From positions 1 through 7,010 of the forward strand of contig DATAUH010000390.1 in the NCBI GenBank assembly GCA_036268375.1: a DNA stretch of 7,010 bases. The letters are read 5' to 3'. Position numbers and translations under genes: made by a program. Below are positions 1-4,935 of this stretch, piece by piece. This DNA comes from PALSA-243 sp036268375 (GTDB lineage: Bacteria; Acidobacteriota; Terriglobia; Bryobacterales; Bryobacteraceae). Positions within the stretch are counted from its first letter, which is position 1; the number at the start of each line of letters is the position of its first letter. The notes beneath the pieces were generated by a model. That model did no database searches. It worked only from the letters and a program-made list of their open reading frames with translations, and was not told the origin of the DNA.

Positions 1-94
1 CAATCCCCAGCCCGAGGGAGAAGAGCGCAATCCCTGTAAACCCCGGGTTGCGGCGGAGGGAACGGAACGTGTAGCGGATGTTCTCGGCAAACAT
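1..94 (-). CDS. ADOP-type MacB-like ABC transporter permease, N-terminal fragment
   Basis: Only the first 31 codons are in the window; the rest lies beyond the left edge. The reverse strand from the ATG at 94-92 reads MFAENIRYTFRSLRRNPG, followed by FTGIALFSLGLGI. The pattern 'D/ENIRY-FRSLRRNPGFT-(hydrophobic)-LGLGI' is the typical start of the acidobacterial duplicated orphan permease family (TIGR03434). These are large membrane proteins (roughly 800 residues in the family) related to MacB/FtsX permeases, usually encoded without their own ATPase. The RSLRRNPG segment is the cytoplasmic, positively charged lead-in to transmembrane helix 1. Substrate and partner are unknown. No Shine-Dalgarno sequence is visible upstream. 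ADOP genes often follow a PadR-type regulator, but none is seen here. The family call is firm for so short a piece because the N-terminal signature is distinctive; the full extent cannot be judged. Confidence 0.85.
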   Translation of the reverse strand, partial: MFAENIRYTFRSLRRNPGFTGIALFSLGLGI

Positions 95-134
95 ACGGGT
101 CTGACGATCCGAACGTCAAACGGTTACGGACCTG

Positions 135-161
135 CGTTGCCGACGCGACGGTCGGCGAACG
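135..161. repeat. Inverted repeat upstream of the ADOP permease gene
   Basis: CGTTGCCGAC (135-144) faces GTCGGC plus AACG (151-156 and 158-161). This makes ten base pairs with one bulged G at 157 and a six-base loop. It lies about 40 bp upstream of the permease ATG. The 8-mer CGAACGTC overlaps its right arm (156-163) and recurs directly at 110-117, closer to the gene. There is no T-run, so it is not a simple terminator. It could be an operator or a leader-RNA hairpin of the permease gene. Confidence 0.5.
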
Positions 162-227
162 TCCGGTCATCGCAAGCCGTCCCACCCCTTCCCGTGTCCG
201 TGTTTTGGGAAGTTCGCGATGCGGTTG

Positions 228-301
228 AGGGTGACGCGCCTCGATGCGGACCACGGCCGTAAGATGGTCGCGGCAGCAAACCGTTACGGGCGCGTCACCC
301 T
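228..301. repeat. Perfect 13-bp inverted repeat enclosing a structured 48-bp centre
   Basis: AGGGTGACGCGCC (228-240) is the exact reverse complement of GGCGCGTCACCCT (289-301). Inside lies a second pair, GACCA (249-253) with TGGTC (265-269), around the self-complementary ACGGCCGT (253-260). The whole could fold into a nested hairpin about 74 nt long. It sits in a gap with no convincing gene. It could be a REP-like or miniature mobile element, a small structured RNA, or a cruciform-forming site. No flanking target duplication was seen. Confidence 0.6.
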
Positions 302-645
302 ATATGGCATTTACGCCTGCTCTCACGGAGGGGTCGGAGGCGCAAGTCGAAACCATGATCCGCAGTCGGAATTTATCCCACAAAGGCAACGAAAAGCGTC
401 AGAAGAGTATCGAGTGGACGATCAGGAATGCCTCGATGGTTAGACGCCGGAGAGCTCCAGTTTTCTCACGGTCGGCGATCCTTAGGCAATCGCAGGACTG
501 TGGCTAGCGTTTGCCATTACCATTCCATTCGATGTTCAGCAGCGCCTTCTTCCGATGACGCGCATTACGGCCCCAGCCCAGGCAACTGTCCTGAAAACGG
601 TCAGTTTCGGAACAACTATCCGAGCCGCCGTGCAAGAATGCGGTA

Positions 646-1611
646 GTGAAGTTCTCAATAGCCGCAGCACTCTTGCCGCTAATTCTGGGCCTTTTGCCTG
701 CGTCAGCTGAAGAACCCACGAGCAAATTCGCGACCGTGAATGGAACCCGTTTGGAATACTTGGACTGGGGCGGGAGCGGACCGCCTCTCTTGTTTCTGGC
801 GGGTCTTGGCGGCACCGCGCACATATTCGACGACCTCGCGCCAGAGTTCAAGGCGAATCATCGATGCCTGGCGCTAACCCGCCGCGGATTTGGGAGGTCG
901 GAACAGACCACCGGCGGCTACGAACTCGATAACCTTACGAATGACATTTACGTCTTTGCAAGCCAGTTGGGCCTGCGAGATCTCACTCTCGTCGGCCATT
1001 CTTACGGCGGCACTGAAGCGATGCGGGCCGCCCAAATGTTTCCCCAACTGGTCCGTCGCGTTATACTTCTCGACACCGCAAACGATACGATTCCGCCCGA
1101 TGCGCCCGCGGCCGAGGCAACACTCTTCGCGGCGTTCACGGGCATGTCCGCGACTGATCGTTTTTCGTCGCTGGACGCTGACCGTAGGTATGAGAAGCGT
1201 CTTATGGGAAACGTATGGTCGAACGCCGCCGAGTCCAATCTGCGCGAAACCATCGTCATTGCGAGCGATGGATCGGTCCAGGGCCGAACGCCCGGCCGTA
1301 TATCTGGAGCTATCGTCAGTGAGCGGGCAAAAGGAAAATGGCATATTACTAGCATTCCGGTTCCGGCGCTCCTGATCGTCGCGCACAATCCTTGGACAGA
1401 GATGCTGGCCGGTTTGACTCTGGATGCGTCGCAGATCGTAGAAATCACAAAAGCTTGGGCCGACCTCGATGTCGCCCGCCGCGCGCAAATTGAAGCCTTT
1501 CAGCGCGACTCTCCTCAAGTGGTCACAGTCGAGATGGACCACACGGTGCATCACTGTTTCGTTCAACGGAAGGAGCGCGTTGTCGAGGAGATGAAACGAT
1601 TTCTTCGCTGA
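646..1611 (+). CDS. Secreted alpha/beta-hydrolase
   Basis: A 321-residue hydrolase of the alpha/beta fold, probably exported. Residues 1-21 are a signal peptide (MKF, a hydrophobic stretch, PASA|EE). LAGLGGT (51-57) follows the first core strand at the usual oxyanion-hole position. GHSYGG (117-122) is the nucleophile elbow, with Ser119 the likely catalytic nucleophile. D-H-T-V-H-H (298-303) near the end supplies the catalytic His, most likely H299. The acid is unusual: the end of the seventh strand reads LLIVAHN (242-248) with no Asp, so D143 at the end of the sixth strand (VILLDTA) may serve. Length fits single-domain esterases, epoxide hydrolases and related enzymes; the substrate cannot be told. 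The start is GTG, directly ahead of the signal peptide; an AAGAA (634-638) is the only weak ribosome site. The gene stands alone and uses more varied codons than the genes after 2500. Confidence 0.9.
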   Translation: MKFSIAAALLPLILGLLPASAEEPTSKFATVNGTRLEYLDWGGSGPPLLFLAGLGGTAHIFDDLAPEFKANHRCLALTRRGFGRSEQTTGGYELDNLTNDIYVFASQLGLRDLTLVGHSYGGTEAMRAAQMFPQLVRRVILLDTANDTIPPDAPAAEATLFAAFTGMSATDRFSSLDADRRYEKRLMGNVWSNAAESNLRETIVIASDGSVQGRTPGRISGAIVSERAKGKWHITSIPVPALLIVAHNPWTEMLAGLTLDASQIVEITKAWADLDVARRAQIEAFQRDSPQVVTVEMDHTVHHCFVQRKERVVEEMKRFLR

Positions 1612-1997
1612 ACAACTGCCAATCCTTCGAGATTGCCCTGAGAAGCAGGTCGCGGGCGAGCGGGACGTGTGTGCGTATCGCGTTTCAAAGCCGGTTCCGT
1701 TGTGCCACCGCGTCTCGGGCCACCCTAACCTGCTTCCGGGCGAGTGGTCGCTGACTCGTACATCGCTCCGAAAGGGCGTTGTGTCGGTATATAGCTCCTG
1801 ACAATTCGGTTGGTCGCAGTTCAAGCGAGTTTCCCGGAAACGTGACGTCAGGTACCCTTGCCTATTAAGTTCAGTCGGCGCGGGGGGCGTCTGATGCCCG
1901 AGATGCTACCGCCTAGACCTTGGTAGCGATAGACTTGGCGATGTGTCAACCCCGCAACGGCAGGCGAGTGATCTCCGGAAGCCGAGCGGGGATCGGT
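1612..1997. other. Sparse stretch between hydrolase and phage-like gene
   Basis: No convincing gene, RNA or terminator is visible in these 386 bp. A plus-strand frame is open from 1595 to the TGA at 1799-1801, and its third positions are GC-rich from 1613 on. It has no ATG (the first GTG is at 1667) and no recognisable motif, so it may be a gene remnant or chance. An imperfect short hairpin with GGGC/GCCC arms lies near 1880-1900 without a T-run. If the downstream gene starts at the in-frame TTG 1920 or ATG 1941 rather than at 1998, the last part of this stretch is coding. Confidence 0.5.
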
Positions 1998-2402
1998 ATG
2001 AGTCAAATGCCAGAGCCTGATGCATCCGTTTCGCCCGACGATGGAGAGACCGAAAGGCCTCTCGGTATGCCTAAGCCCAATGTGTCGCGGATGGGCTATA
2101 ACCCGGCAAATTTTGCGTATTGGATTGGAGAGGAGCCGTGGGTTGCGGGGTACTCCGTTTATTACGCGATCAGCTTCTACGATGCGCGAACAGGGGTCGA
2201 GTCGGTGCGATCCGAATGGTGGGGTCCGAAGTCGGATCCCAAGAAGCTCTACGGGGGGTTCGGTCTGATCAGAATTCCGACGGACGCGACGGGGCGGGCG
2301 ACTGCGCGCCGCATATGGCGGAAGTTCGCGGGGCAAGCGGAAAGGATGATTCACGAGATTGCCGACAACGTCACGACCAAGTATCAGGATGACGTTCGTT
2401 GA
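1998..2402 (+). CDS. Orphan protein with phage-tail-like Ig/fibronectin-like domain
   Basis: A 134-residue protein. Residues 1-35 are polar and probably disordered. Residues 48-133 have the spacing of the beta-sandwich repeats in phage and prophage tail proteins: a strand GYSVYYAISFYD (51-62), a turn with TGVES, SEWWGP (72-77), then GLIRIPTDATGRATARRIWR (89-108) and ERMIHEIADN-TT-Y-DDV near the end. The usual family pattern is 'ip-G-ATARRIYR-...-iaDN-TTTYtD', so the likeness is good but rests on reading by eye. In phages such domains decorate long structural proteins. Here one copy stands alone with no capsid, tail or integrase gene in view, so it may be a remnant or a recruited domain. ATG 1998 is preferred because GGGGA (1988-1992) lies five bases upstream; ATG 1941 and TTG 1920 are in-frame alternatives without a ribosome site. 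No signal peptide is visible. Confidence 0.6.
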   Translation: MSQMPEPDASVSPDDGETERPLGMPKPNVSRMGYNPANFAYWIGEEPWVAGYSVYYAISFYDARTGVESVRSEWWGPKSDPKKLYGGFGLIRIPTDATGRATARRIWRKFAGQAERMIHEIADNVTTKYQDDVR

Positions 2403-2450
2403 AGGCGACGAACGCTACCCGGTGCGTGGCTGTCGAGTAAAGGCCCGGTC

Positions 2451-2489
2451 TTTGCGAATGTCGGCGGATCGCCGCAAATGACGTTTTTT
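2451..2489 (+). terminator. Possible rho-independent terminator after the phage-like gene
   Basis: CGGCG (2462-2466), loop GAT, CGCCG (2470-2474) forms a perfect five-pair stem. It may be extended by TTTG (2451-2454) pairing with CAAA (2475-2478) across a bulge. Six T follow at 2484-2489, but five bases separate them from the stem, so the fit to a canonical terminator is only fair. It lies about 50 bp after the stop of the phage-like gene. Confidence 0.35.
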
Positions 2490-2535
2490 AGTCAGCGCGC
2501 GCTTGCGAGAGTGCGGCGCGATAAAATTGAGCGCG

Positions 2536-2802
2536 ATGGGCTTTTACCTATGGATGGCGGACGACGTGGCTTGGGCGCAGGGCACGTACGAGTACCGGCC
2601 AATGGGGACGGCAGTGGTGGCGGCGAGCGACCTGTTTACACGGCGTGATTTCGATCCGCGGCGCAAGGTTCGGCCTCCGGCGACGGCGCGATATTTGGGG
2701 CAGTTCGCGTCGCTGGGGCAGTTGAACGGAGTGCTCGAGGCTAATCGAGATCGATATCGCGCATCGGCGGGGTCTCGTCGGGGTTCTCCTTCGCGCGCTT
2801 GA
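2536..2802 (+). CDS. Unrecognised short reading frame, possibly a gene fragment
   Basis: An 88-residue frame of unknown function. The first third is hydrophobic and aromatic (MGFYLWMADDVAWAQG), the middle reads GTYEYRPMG and DLFTRRDFDPRRK, and the end GQFASLGQLNGVLEANRDRY. Up to about 2740 the codons show the strong G/C third-position bias of the neighbouring real genes, which supports coding. From 2741 on the frame is simply antisense to the CPCC-motif gene and becomes Ser/Arg-rich. That suggests the natural 3' end has been lost, or that the frame is read over its convergent neighbour. ATG 2536 was chosen because TAAAAT (2522-2527) lies at a distance that would fit a leaderless transcript; an in-frame TTG at 2503 is the longest option. 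No Shine-Dalgarno sequence is visible. It could also be a pseudogene. Confidence 0.35.
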   Translation: MGFYLWMADDVAWAQGTYEYRPMGTAVVAASDLFTRRDFDPRRKVRPPATARYLGQFASLGQLNGVLEANRDRYRASAGSRRGSPSRA

Positions 2803-3058
2803 AGAGTTCGTCGAATTTACGCTCTAACACTTTGCCGTGAGATTTTTCGGCTTCGAAATTTTTACGGAAGACTTCTTCACGGCGGGCGCCTTCACCCTTT
2901 AGCTTGGCGACCTCGGCGGCAAGGTCTTCGATGGGGCGGGGCTTTTCGTGCACAGTGTGTGCGATGACGGCTTGGGTTTCGGGATCAATCTTCAAGACGG
3001 CCTGACAGCACGGACATTGGACGTCGAACATGCCTTTTGCCATGGTGGGTTTCGCCAT
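2741..3058 (-). CDS. Small CPCC-motif (zinc-ribbon-like) protein with coiled-coil tail
   Basis: A 105-residue cytoplasmic protein with no signal peptide. Residues 11-32 (FDVQCPCCQAVLKIDPETQA) look like one half of a zinc ribbon. C15, C17 and C18 form a CPCC knuckle, and the following strand-turn LKIDPETQAV is typical of ribbon proteins. No second cysteine pair follows, so metal binding would need dimerisation or a partner. Residues 44-90 are rich in E, K, R and A with heptad-like spacing (DLAAEVAKLKGEGARREEVF...LERKFDELFKRAK), predicting a helix or coiled coil that could dimerise. The tail is acidic (DIDLD). Function is unknown; similar small proteins seem to occur across Acidobacteria, as far as I recall. 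The start at 3058 is the first Met before the conserved part; a second Met-Ala-Lys at 3043 is equally possible. Readings upstream of 3058 do not look coding. Divergent from the PAP2 gene. Confidence 0.78.
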   Translation of the reverse strand: MAKPTMAKGMFDVQCPCCQAVLKIDPETQAVIAHTVHEKPRPIEDLAAEVAKLKGEGARREEVFRKNFEAEKSHGKVLERKFDELFKRAKENPDETPPMRDIDLD

Positions 3059-3135
3059 GCATACATGGTAACCAATTCGTAAAACCGCAAAAGTCGCGAG
3101 ACCGGCGACCGAGGGGGCTGGGCGGCTTTCGGGTG

Positions 3136-3157
3136 AAGTACGTAGGTGATCGTACTT
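3136..3157. promoter_or_regulatory. Palindromic operator candidate in the divergent promoter region
   Basis: AAGTACG (3136-3142) and CGTACTT (3151-3157) are perfect inverted copies separated by eight bases. The site lies 40 bp upstream of the PAP2 start and about 80 bp upstream of the CPCC gene start, inside their shared 139-bp divergent region. The size and symmetry suit a dimeric helix-turn-helix regulator. No regulator gene is adjacent. Confidence 0.45.
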
Positions 3158-3197
3158 TGGTGGTACAGATGCACAGCGAGCAGACACAGAGACTGCG

Positions 3198-4226
3198 ATG
3201 AAGCGATTTTTGCTGTGGTTTACGGTGGCGGCGACGATGACGGCGGCCGTGCGGGCACAAGAATCGACGGGACTGCCGGAGGGCTCCGGCGGGGGCGGTG
3301 CGCAGGCGGCGGATCAAAGTTCAGCAGCCCAGGCTGCGACAACACAGACGCCGGCAACGCAGACTCCCGCGGCACAGGCCCCCGCAACCCAGGATCAGCA
3401 ATCGCAGGAAGCGGGGCAGGGAGAGAGTCACCGTTCCGCCATTAAGGTGAAGCCGGGGCAGGAAGCGATCAAAAACAAAGACTTGTGGGAGAAGACCGGG
3501 TACATCCATCCGTTTCTGAGGATGCCGTCGTATATCGCGAAGGATGAGAAGTCGATCTGGACTTCGCCGTTTCATACCGCGAAAAGCGACATCAAATGGT
3601 GGGCGATTTTCGGCGCGGCGACGGGGGCGCTGATTGCGACGGATAAGTGGACGGAGAAGCAGTTGCCGAATACGACGGCGCAGGTGCGGCTGGGAAACTA
3701 TACGTCGAACCTGGGCGCGGCGTACACGCTGATTCCGATTGGCGCTGGATTTTATTTCCTAGGTACCGCCAAACACAGCGAACGTTTTCGCGAGACCGGA
3801 ATGCTGACGTTCGAGGCGCTGATCGATACGACGATTGTGGAAGTGATTATCAAGAGCGCGACGGACCGGGCGCGGCCACTGGAGGCGAACGGCAAAGGGG
3901 GCTTCTGGGAGAGCACGGGCGGCCCATGGAATGCCAGTTTTCCGTCGGGGCACGCGATCAACACGTTCGCGCTGGCTTCGGTATTTGCGCACGAATATCA
4001 CAATAAGTGGTGGGTGAAACTGGCGGCGTACACATATGCCGGAACGGTGGTGGGGGCGCGGTTGGCGGCGCGAAAGCACTTCCCGGGTGATGTCGTGACG
4101 GGGGGCGCGATGGGATGGTTCATCGGCGACTATGTGTACGCGAAGAGGCACAATCCAGATCTGAATGAGAAGCAGGGGCTGATGCAGAAAGTGTTAGCGC
4201 ACGTGCAAATCGGCCCGGGACTCTGA
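3198..4226 (+). CDS. PAP2-family membrane phosphatase with N-terminal low-complexity linker
   Basis: A 342-residue type-2 phosphatidic-acid-phosphatase family protein. All three signature blocks are present. Block 1 is K219-x6-R226-P227 (KSATDRARP). Block 2 is PSGH (249-252). Block 3 is R288-x5-H294-x3-D298 (ARLAARKHFPGD), with Ala in place of the common first Ser. Catalysis in the family uses the block-3 His as nucleophile and the block-2 His as acid/base, removing phosphate from lipids such as undecaprenyl diphosphate or phosphatidic acid; the substrate here is not known. Residues 1-20 are a signal peptide or first helix. A Gly/Ala/Gln/Pro-rich linker (about 27-75) follows, then roughly five to six membrane segments (near 132-147, 173-189, 202-218, 254-265, 272-286, 300-315). 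The ATG start sits directly before the signal peptide; no strong ribosome site is visible. The next gene follows after 25 bp and is probably co-transcribed. Confidence 0.93.
   Translation: MKRFLLWFTVAATMTAAVRAQESTGLPEGSGGGGAQAADQSSAAQAATTQTPATQTPAAQAPATQDQQSQEAGQGESHRSAIKVKPGQEAIKNKDLWEKTGYIHPFLRMPSYIAKDEKSIWTSPFHTAKSDIKWWAIFGAATGALIATDKWTEKQLPNTTAQVRLGNYTSNLGAAYTLIPIGAGFYFLGTAKHSERFRETGMLTFEALIDTTIVEVIIKSATDRARPLEANGKGGFWESTGGPWNASFPSGHAINTFALASVFAHEYHNKWWVKLAAYTYAGTVVGARLAARKHFPGDVVTGGAMGWFIGDYVYAKRHNPDLNEKQGLMQKVLAHVQIGPGL
3342..3386 (+). repeat. Three 15-bp coding repeats in the PAP2 linker
   Basis: Three consecutive five-codon units encode TQTPA, TQTPA and AQAPA (residues 49-63 of the PAP2 protein). 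The DNA copies have diverged at several bases, so the array is old rather than freshly expanded. It lies in the extracytoplasmic or flexible linker ahead of the first core membrane helix. Confidence 0.7.
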
Positions 4227-4238
4227 GAGCGGCGGGGC

Positions 4239-4244
4239 TATACT
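4239..4244 (+). promoter_or_regulatory. -10-like hexamer just before the DUF5666-like gene
   Basis: TATACT ends seven bases before the ATG at 4252, in the 25-bp gap after the PAP2 stop. Transcription would then begin at or next to the ATG, giving a leaderless message in addition to any read-through from PAP2. No matching -35 box is visible. Confidence 0.3.
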
Positions 4245-4251
4245 CGAAGCC

Positions 4252-4884
4252 ATGCGGCGACGCGCGGCTTGGATGATGGCGCTGGCGGGGGCTTGTGCGC
4301 TGGCGCAATCGAACGCGAGCGGGCCGCAGGTGTTGCGAGGAACCTACCTGGAAGGCGACGCGAAGGCCGAGGGGGAACTGAGCGTTCGCGACTCCGACAG
4401 TGAAGTTTTTTTATATCGCTTCGACCGGCGAACGAAGGTGACGCGCACTAGCGCGGCGACCACTATCGAATTGCTGCGGCCGGGCGAGCGGGTGGAGATT
4501 TCGTCGGACGAAATCGCGGATTCACCGATACGATATGCGCGAGCGGTGACGGCGCTTGATCCTTTGCCGCCCTATCATGCGCCCACGCGGGTGCATACGA
4601 GCTTGTTGACGCCGCCGCCGCTGCCGCTGTTTGCGCGCGCGGACCTGACCTTTTCGGGCGTGGTGAAATTTCTGGCAGACGGAAGGATGATTTTGCGCAC
4701 GCGGAACTCAGTCGAGGAGACGATCCTGCTGCGCGGCGACACGCGATTCCTGGATGACGGGGACATCGTGAAGCAGAGCGACCTCAAAGCCAACATGCGA
4801 GTGTTTGTGCGCGCGGGCAAGGACCTGTTCGGGCACACGGAAGCGTATCAGGTGATGTGGGGCAAGTTTTTGCAGCCGCGTTGA
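4252..4884 (+). CDS. Secreted protein with two DUF5666-like repeats
   Basis: A 210-residue protein of unknown function. Residues 1-18 form a signal peptide (MRRRAAWMMALAGACALA|QS). Two beta-rich repeats follow, about 25-103 and 133-204, joined by a Pro-rich linker (PPYHAP...PPPLPLF). Each runs as a short strand with G, a charged turn, a strand ending in an R-x-T/D-T-R/K segment (RRTKVTR at 59-65; RGDTRFLDD at 161-169), then 'LRPGERVEI' or 'DLKANMRVFV', and a closing 'RYARAVTAL' or 'TEAYQVMWG'. This order, with 'sdLk-g-rV-V...a..V' near the end, resembles the DUF5666/OB-like domain of exported bacterial proteins. The match is made by eye. It follows the PAP2 gene by 25 bp on the same strand, suggesting an operon and an envelope role. 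The gene carries an in-phase TTTTTTA at 4407-4413. Tail-to-tail with the TIGR03435 gene, 28 bp apart. Confidence 0.8.
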   Translation: MRRRAAWMMALAGACALAQSNASGPQVLRGTYLEGDAKAEGELSVRDSDSEVFLYRFDRRTKVTRTSAATTIELLRPGERVEISSDEIADSPIRYARAVTALDPLPPYHAPTRVHTSLLTPPPLPLFARADLTFSGVVKFLADGRMILRTRNSVEETILLRGDTRFLDDGDIVKQSDLKANMRVFVRAGKDLFGHTEAYQVMWGKFLQPR

Positions 4885-4910
4885 AGGGCCCGGCGAACAT
4901 TTCGAGAGTT

Positions 4911-4935
4911 GCTCAGTTTTGGCTGGGTGTTTTTT
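4911..4935 (+). terminator. Possible terminator of the PAP2/DUF5666-like operon
   Basis: CTCAG (4912-4916) and CTGGG (4923-4927) can form a five-pair stem in RNA, one pair being U-G. The loop is TTTTGG, and a run of six T follows at 4930-4935 after TG. It lies 26 bp beyond the stop of the plus-strand gene and overlaps the 3' end of the convergent TIGR03435 gene. The stem is weak, so the call is tentative. Confidence 0.35.

Larger units (their letters stand above)
95..645. other. 551-bp stretch without a convincing gene
   Basis: This gap separates the minus-strand permease start from the plus-strand hydrolase. Short open frames exist on both strands (for example 219-443 and 428-646), but they lack recognisable domains, ribosome sites and consistent codon bias, and they overlap one another. 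A frame open from 486 to 711 begins with a hydrophobic run (AIAGLWLAFAITIPF), has no start codon before an internal ATG at 555, and overlaps the hydrolase start; I do not call it. The stretch holds two inverted repeats (135-161 and 228-301), described separately. It must also carry the promoters of the two divergent flanking genes, although no convincing -35/-10 pair could be assigned. It may contain decayed genes. Confidence 0.6.

Noticed and set aside
95..120. TTGACG on the minus strand as -35 box for the permease
   Set aside because: A -10 at 17-bp spacing would fall on the ATG itself and does not resemble TATAAT.
219..646. Several short overlapping plus-strand frames (219-443, 244-507, 428-646)
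   Set aside because: They overlap in different frames, lack motifs and ribosome sites, and have low-complexity Arg/Ser-rich products typical of non-coding GC-rich DNA.
486..711. Plus-strand frame with hydrophobic start AIAGLWLAFAITIPF, overlapping the hydrolase start
   Set aside because: It has no start codon at its beginning and no recognisable family, and its second half is an alternative reading of the hydrolase signal-peptide region.
874..1824. 316-codon open frame on the minus strand opposite the hydrolase
   Set aside because: It lies almost wholly antisense to a gene with clear signal peptide and catalytic motifs; its product is rich in Arg, Ser and Cys, shows no domain, and arises from the GC-rich codon pattern of the plus strand.
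1875..1905. GGGC/GCCC imperfect hairpin as a terminator of the hydrolase gene
   Set aside because: The stem is short with a wobble pair, lies about 270 bp from the stop, and has no T-run.
1848..2354. 168-codon minus-strand frame opposite the phage-like gene
   Set aside because: The translation is Arg/Pro-rich with no domain, while the plus-strand frame shows a coherent beta-sandwich pattern.
3059..3187. 43-codon N-terminal extension of the CPCC-motif protein
   Set aside because: The extra residues show no pattern of a signal or domain and would fill the divergent promoter region; MAK starts at 3058 or 3043 fit better.
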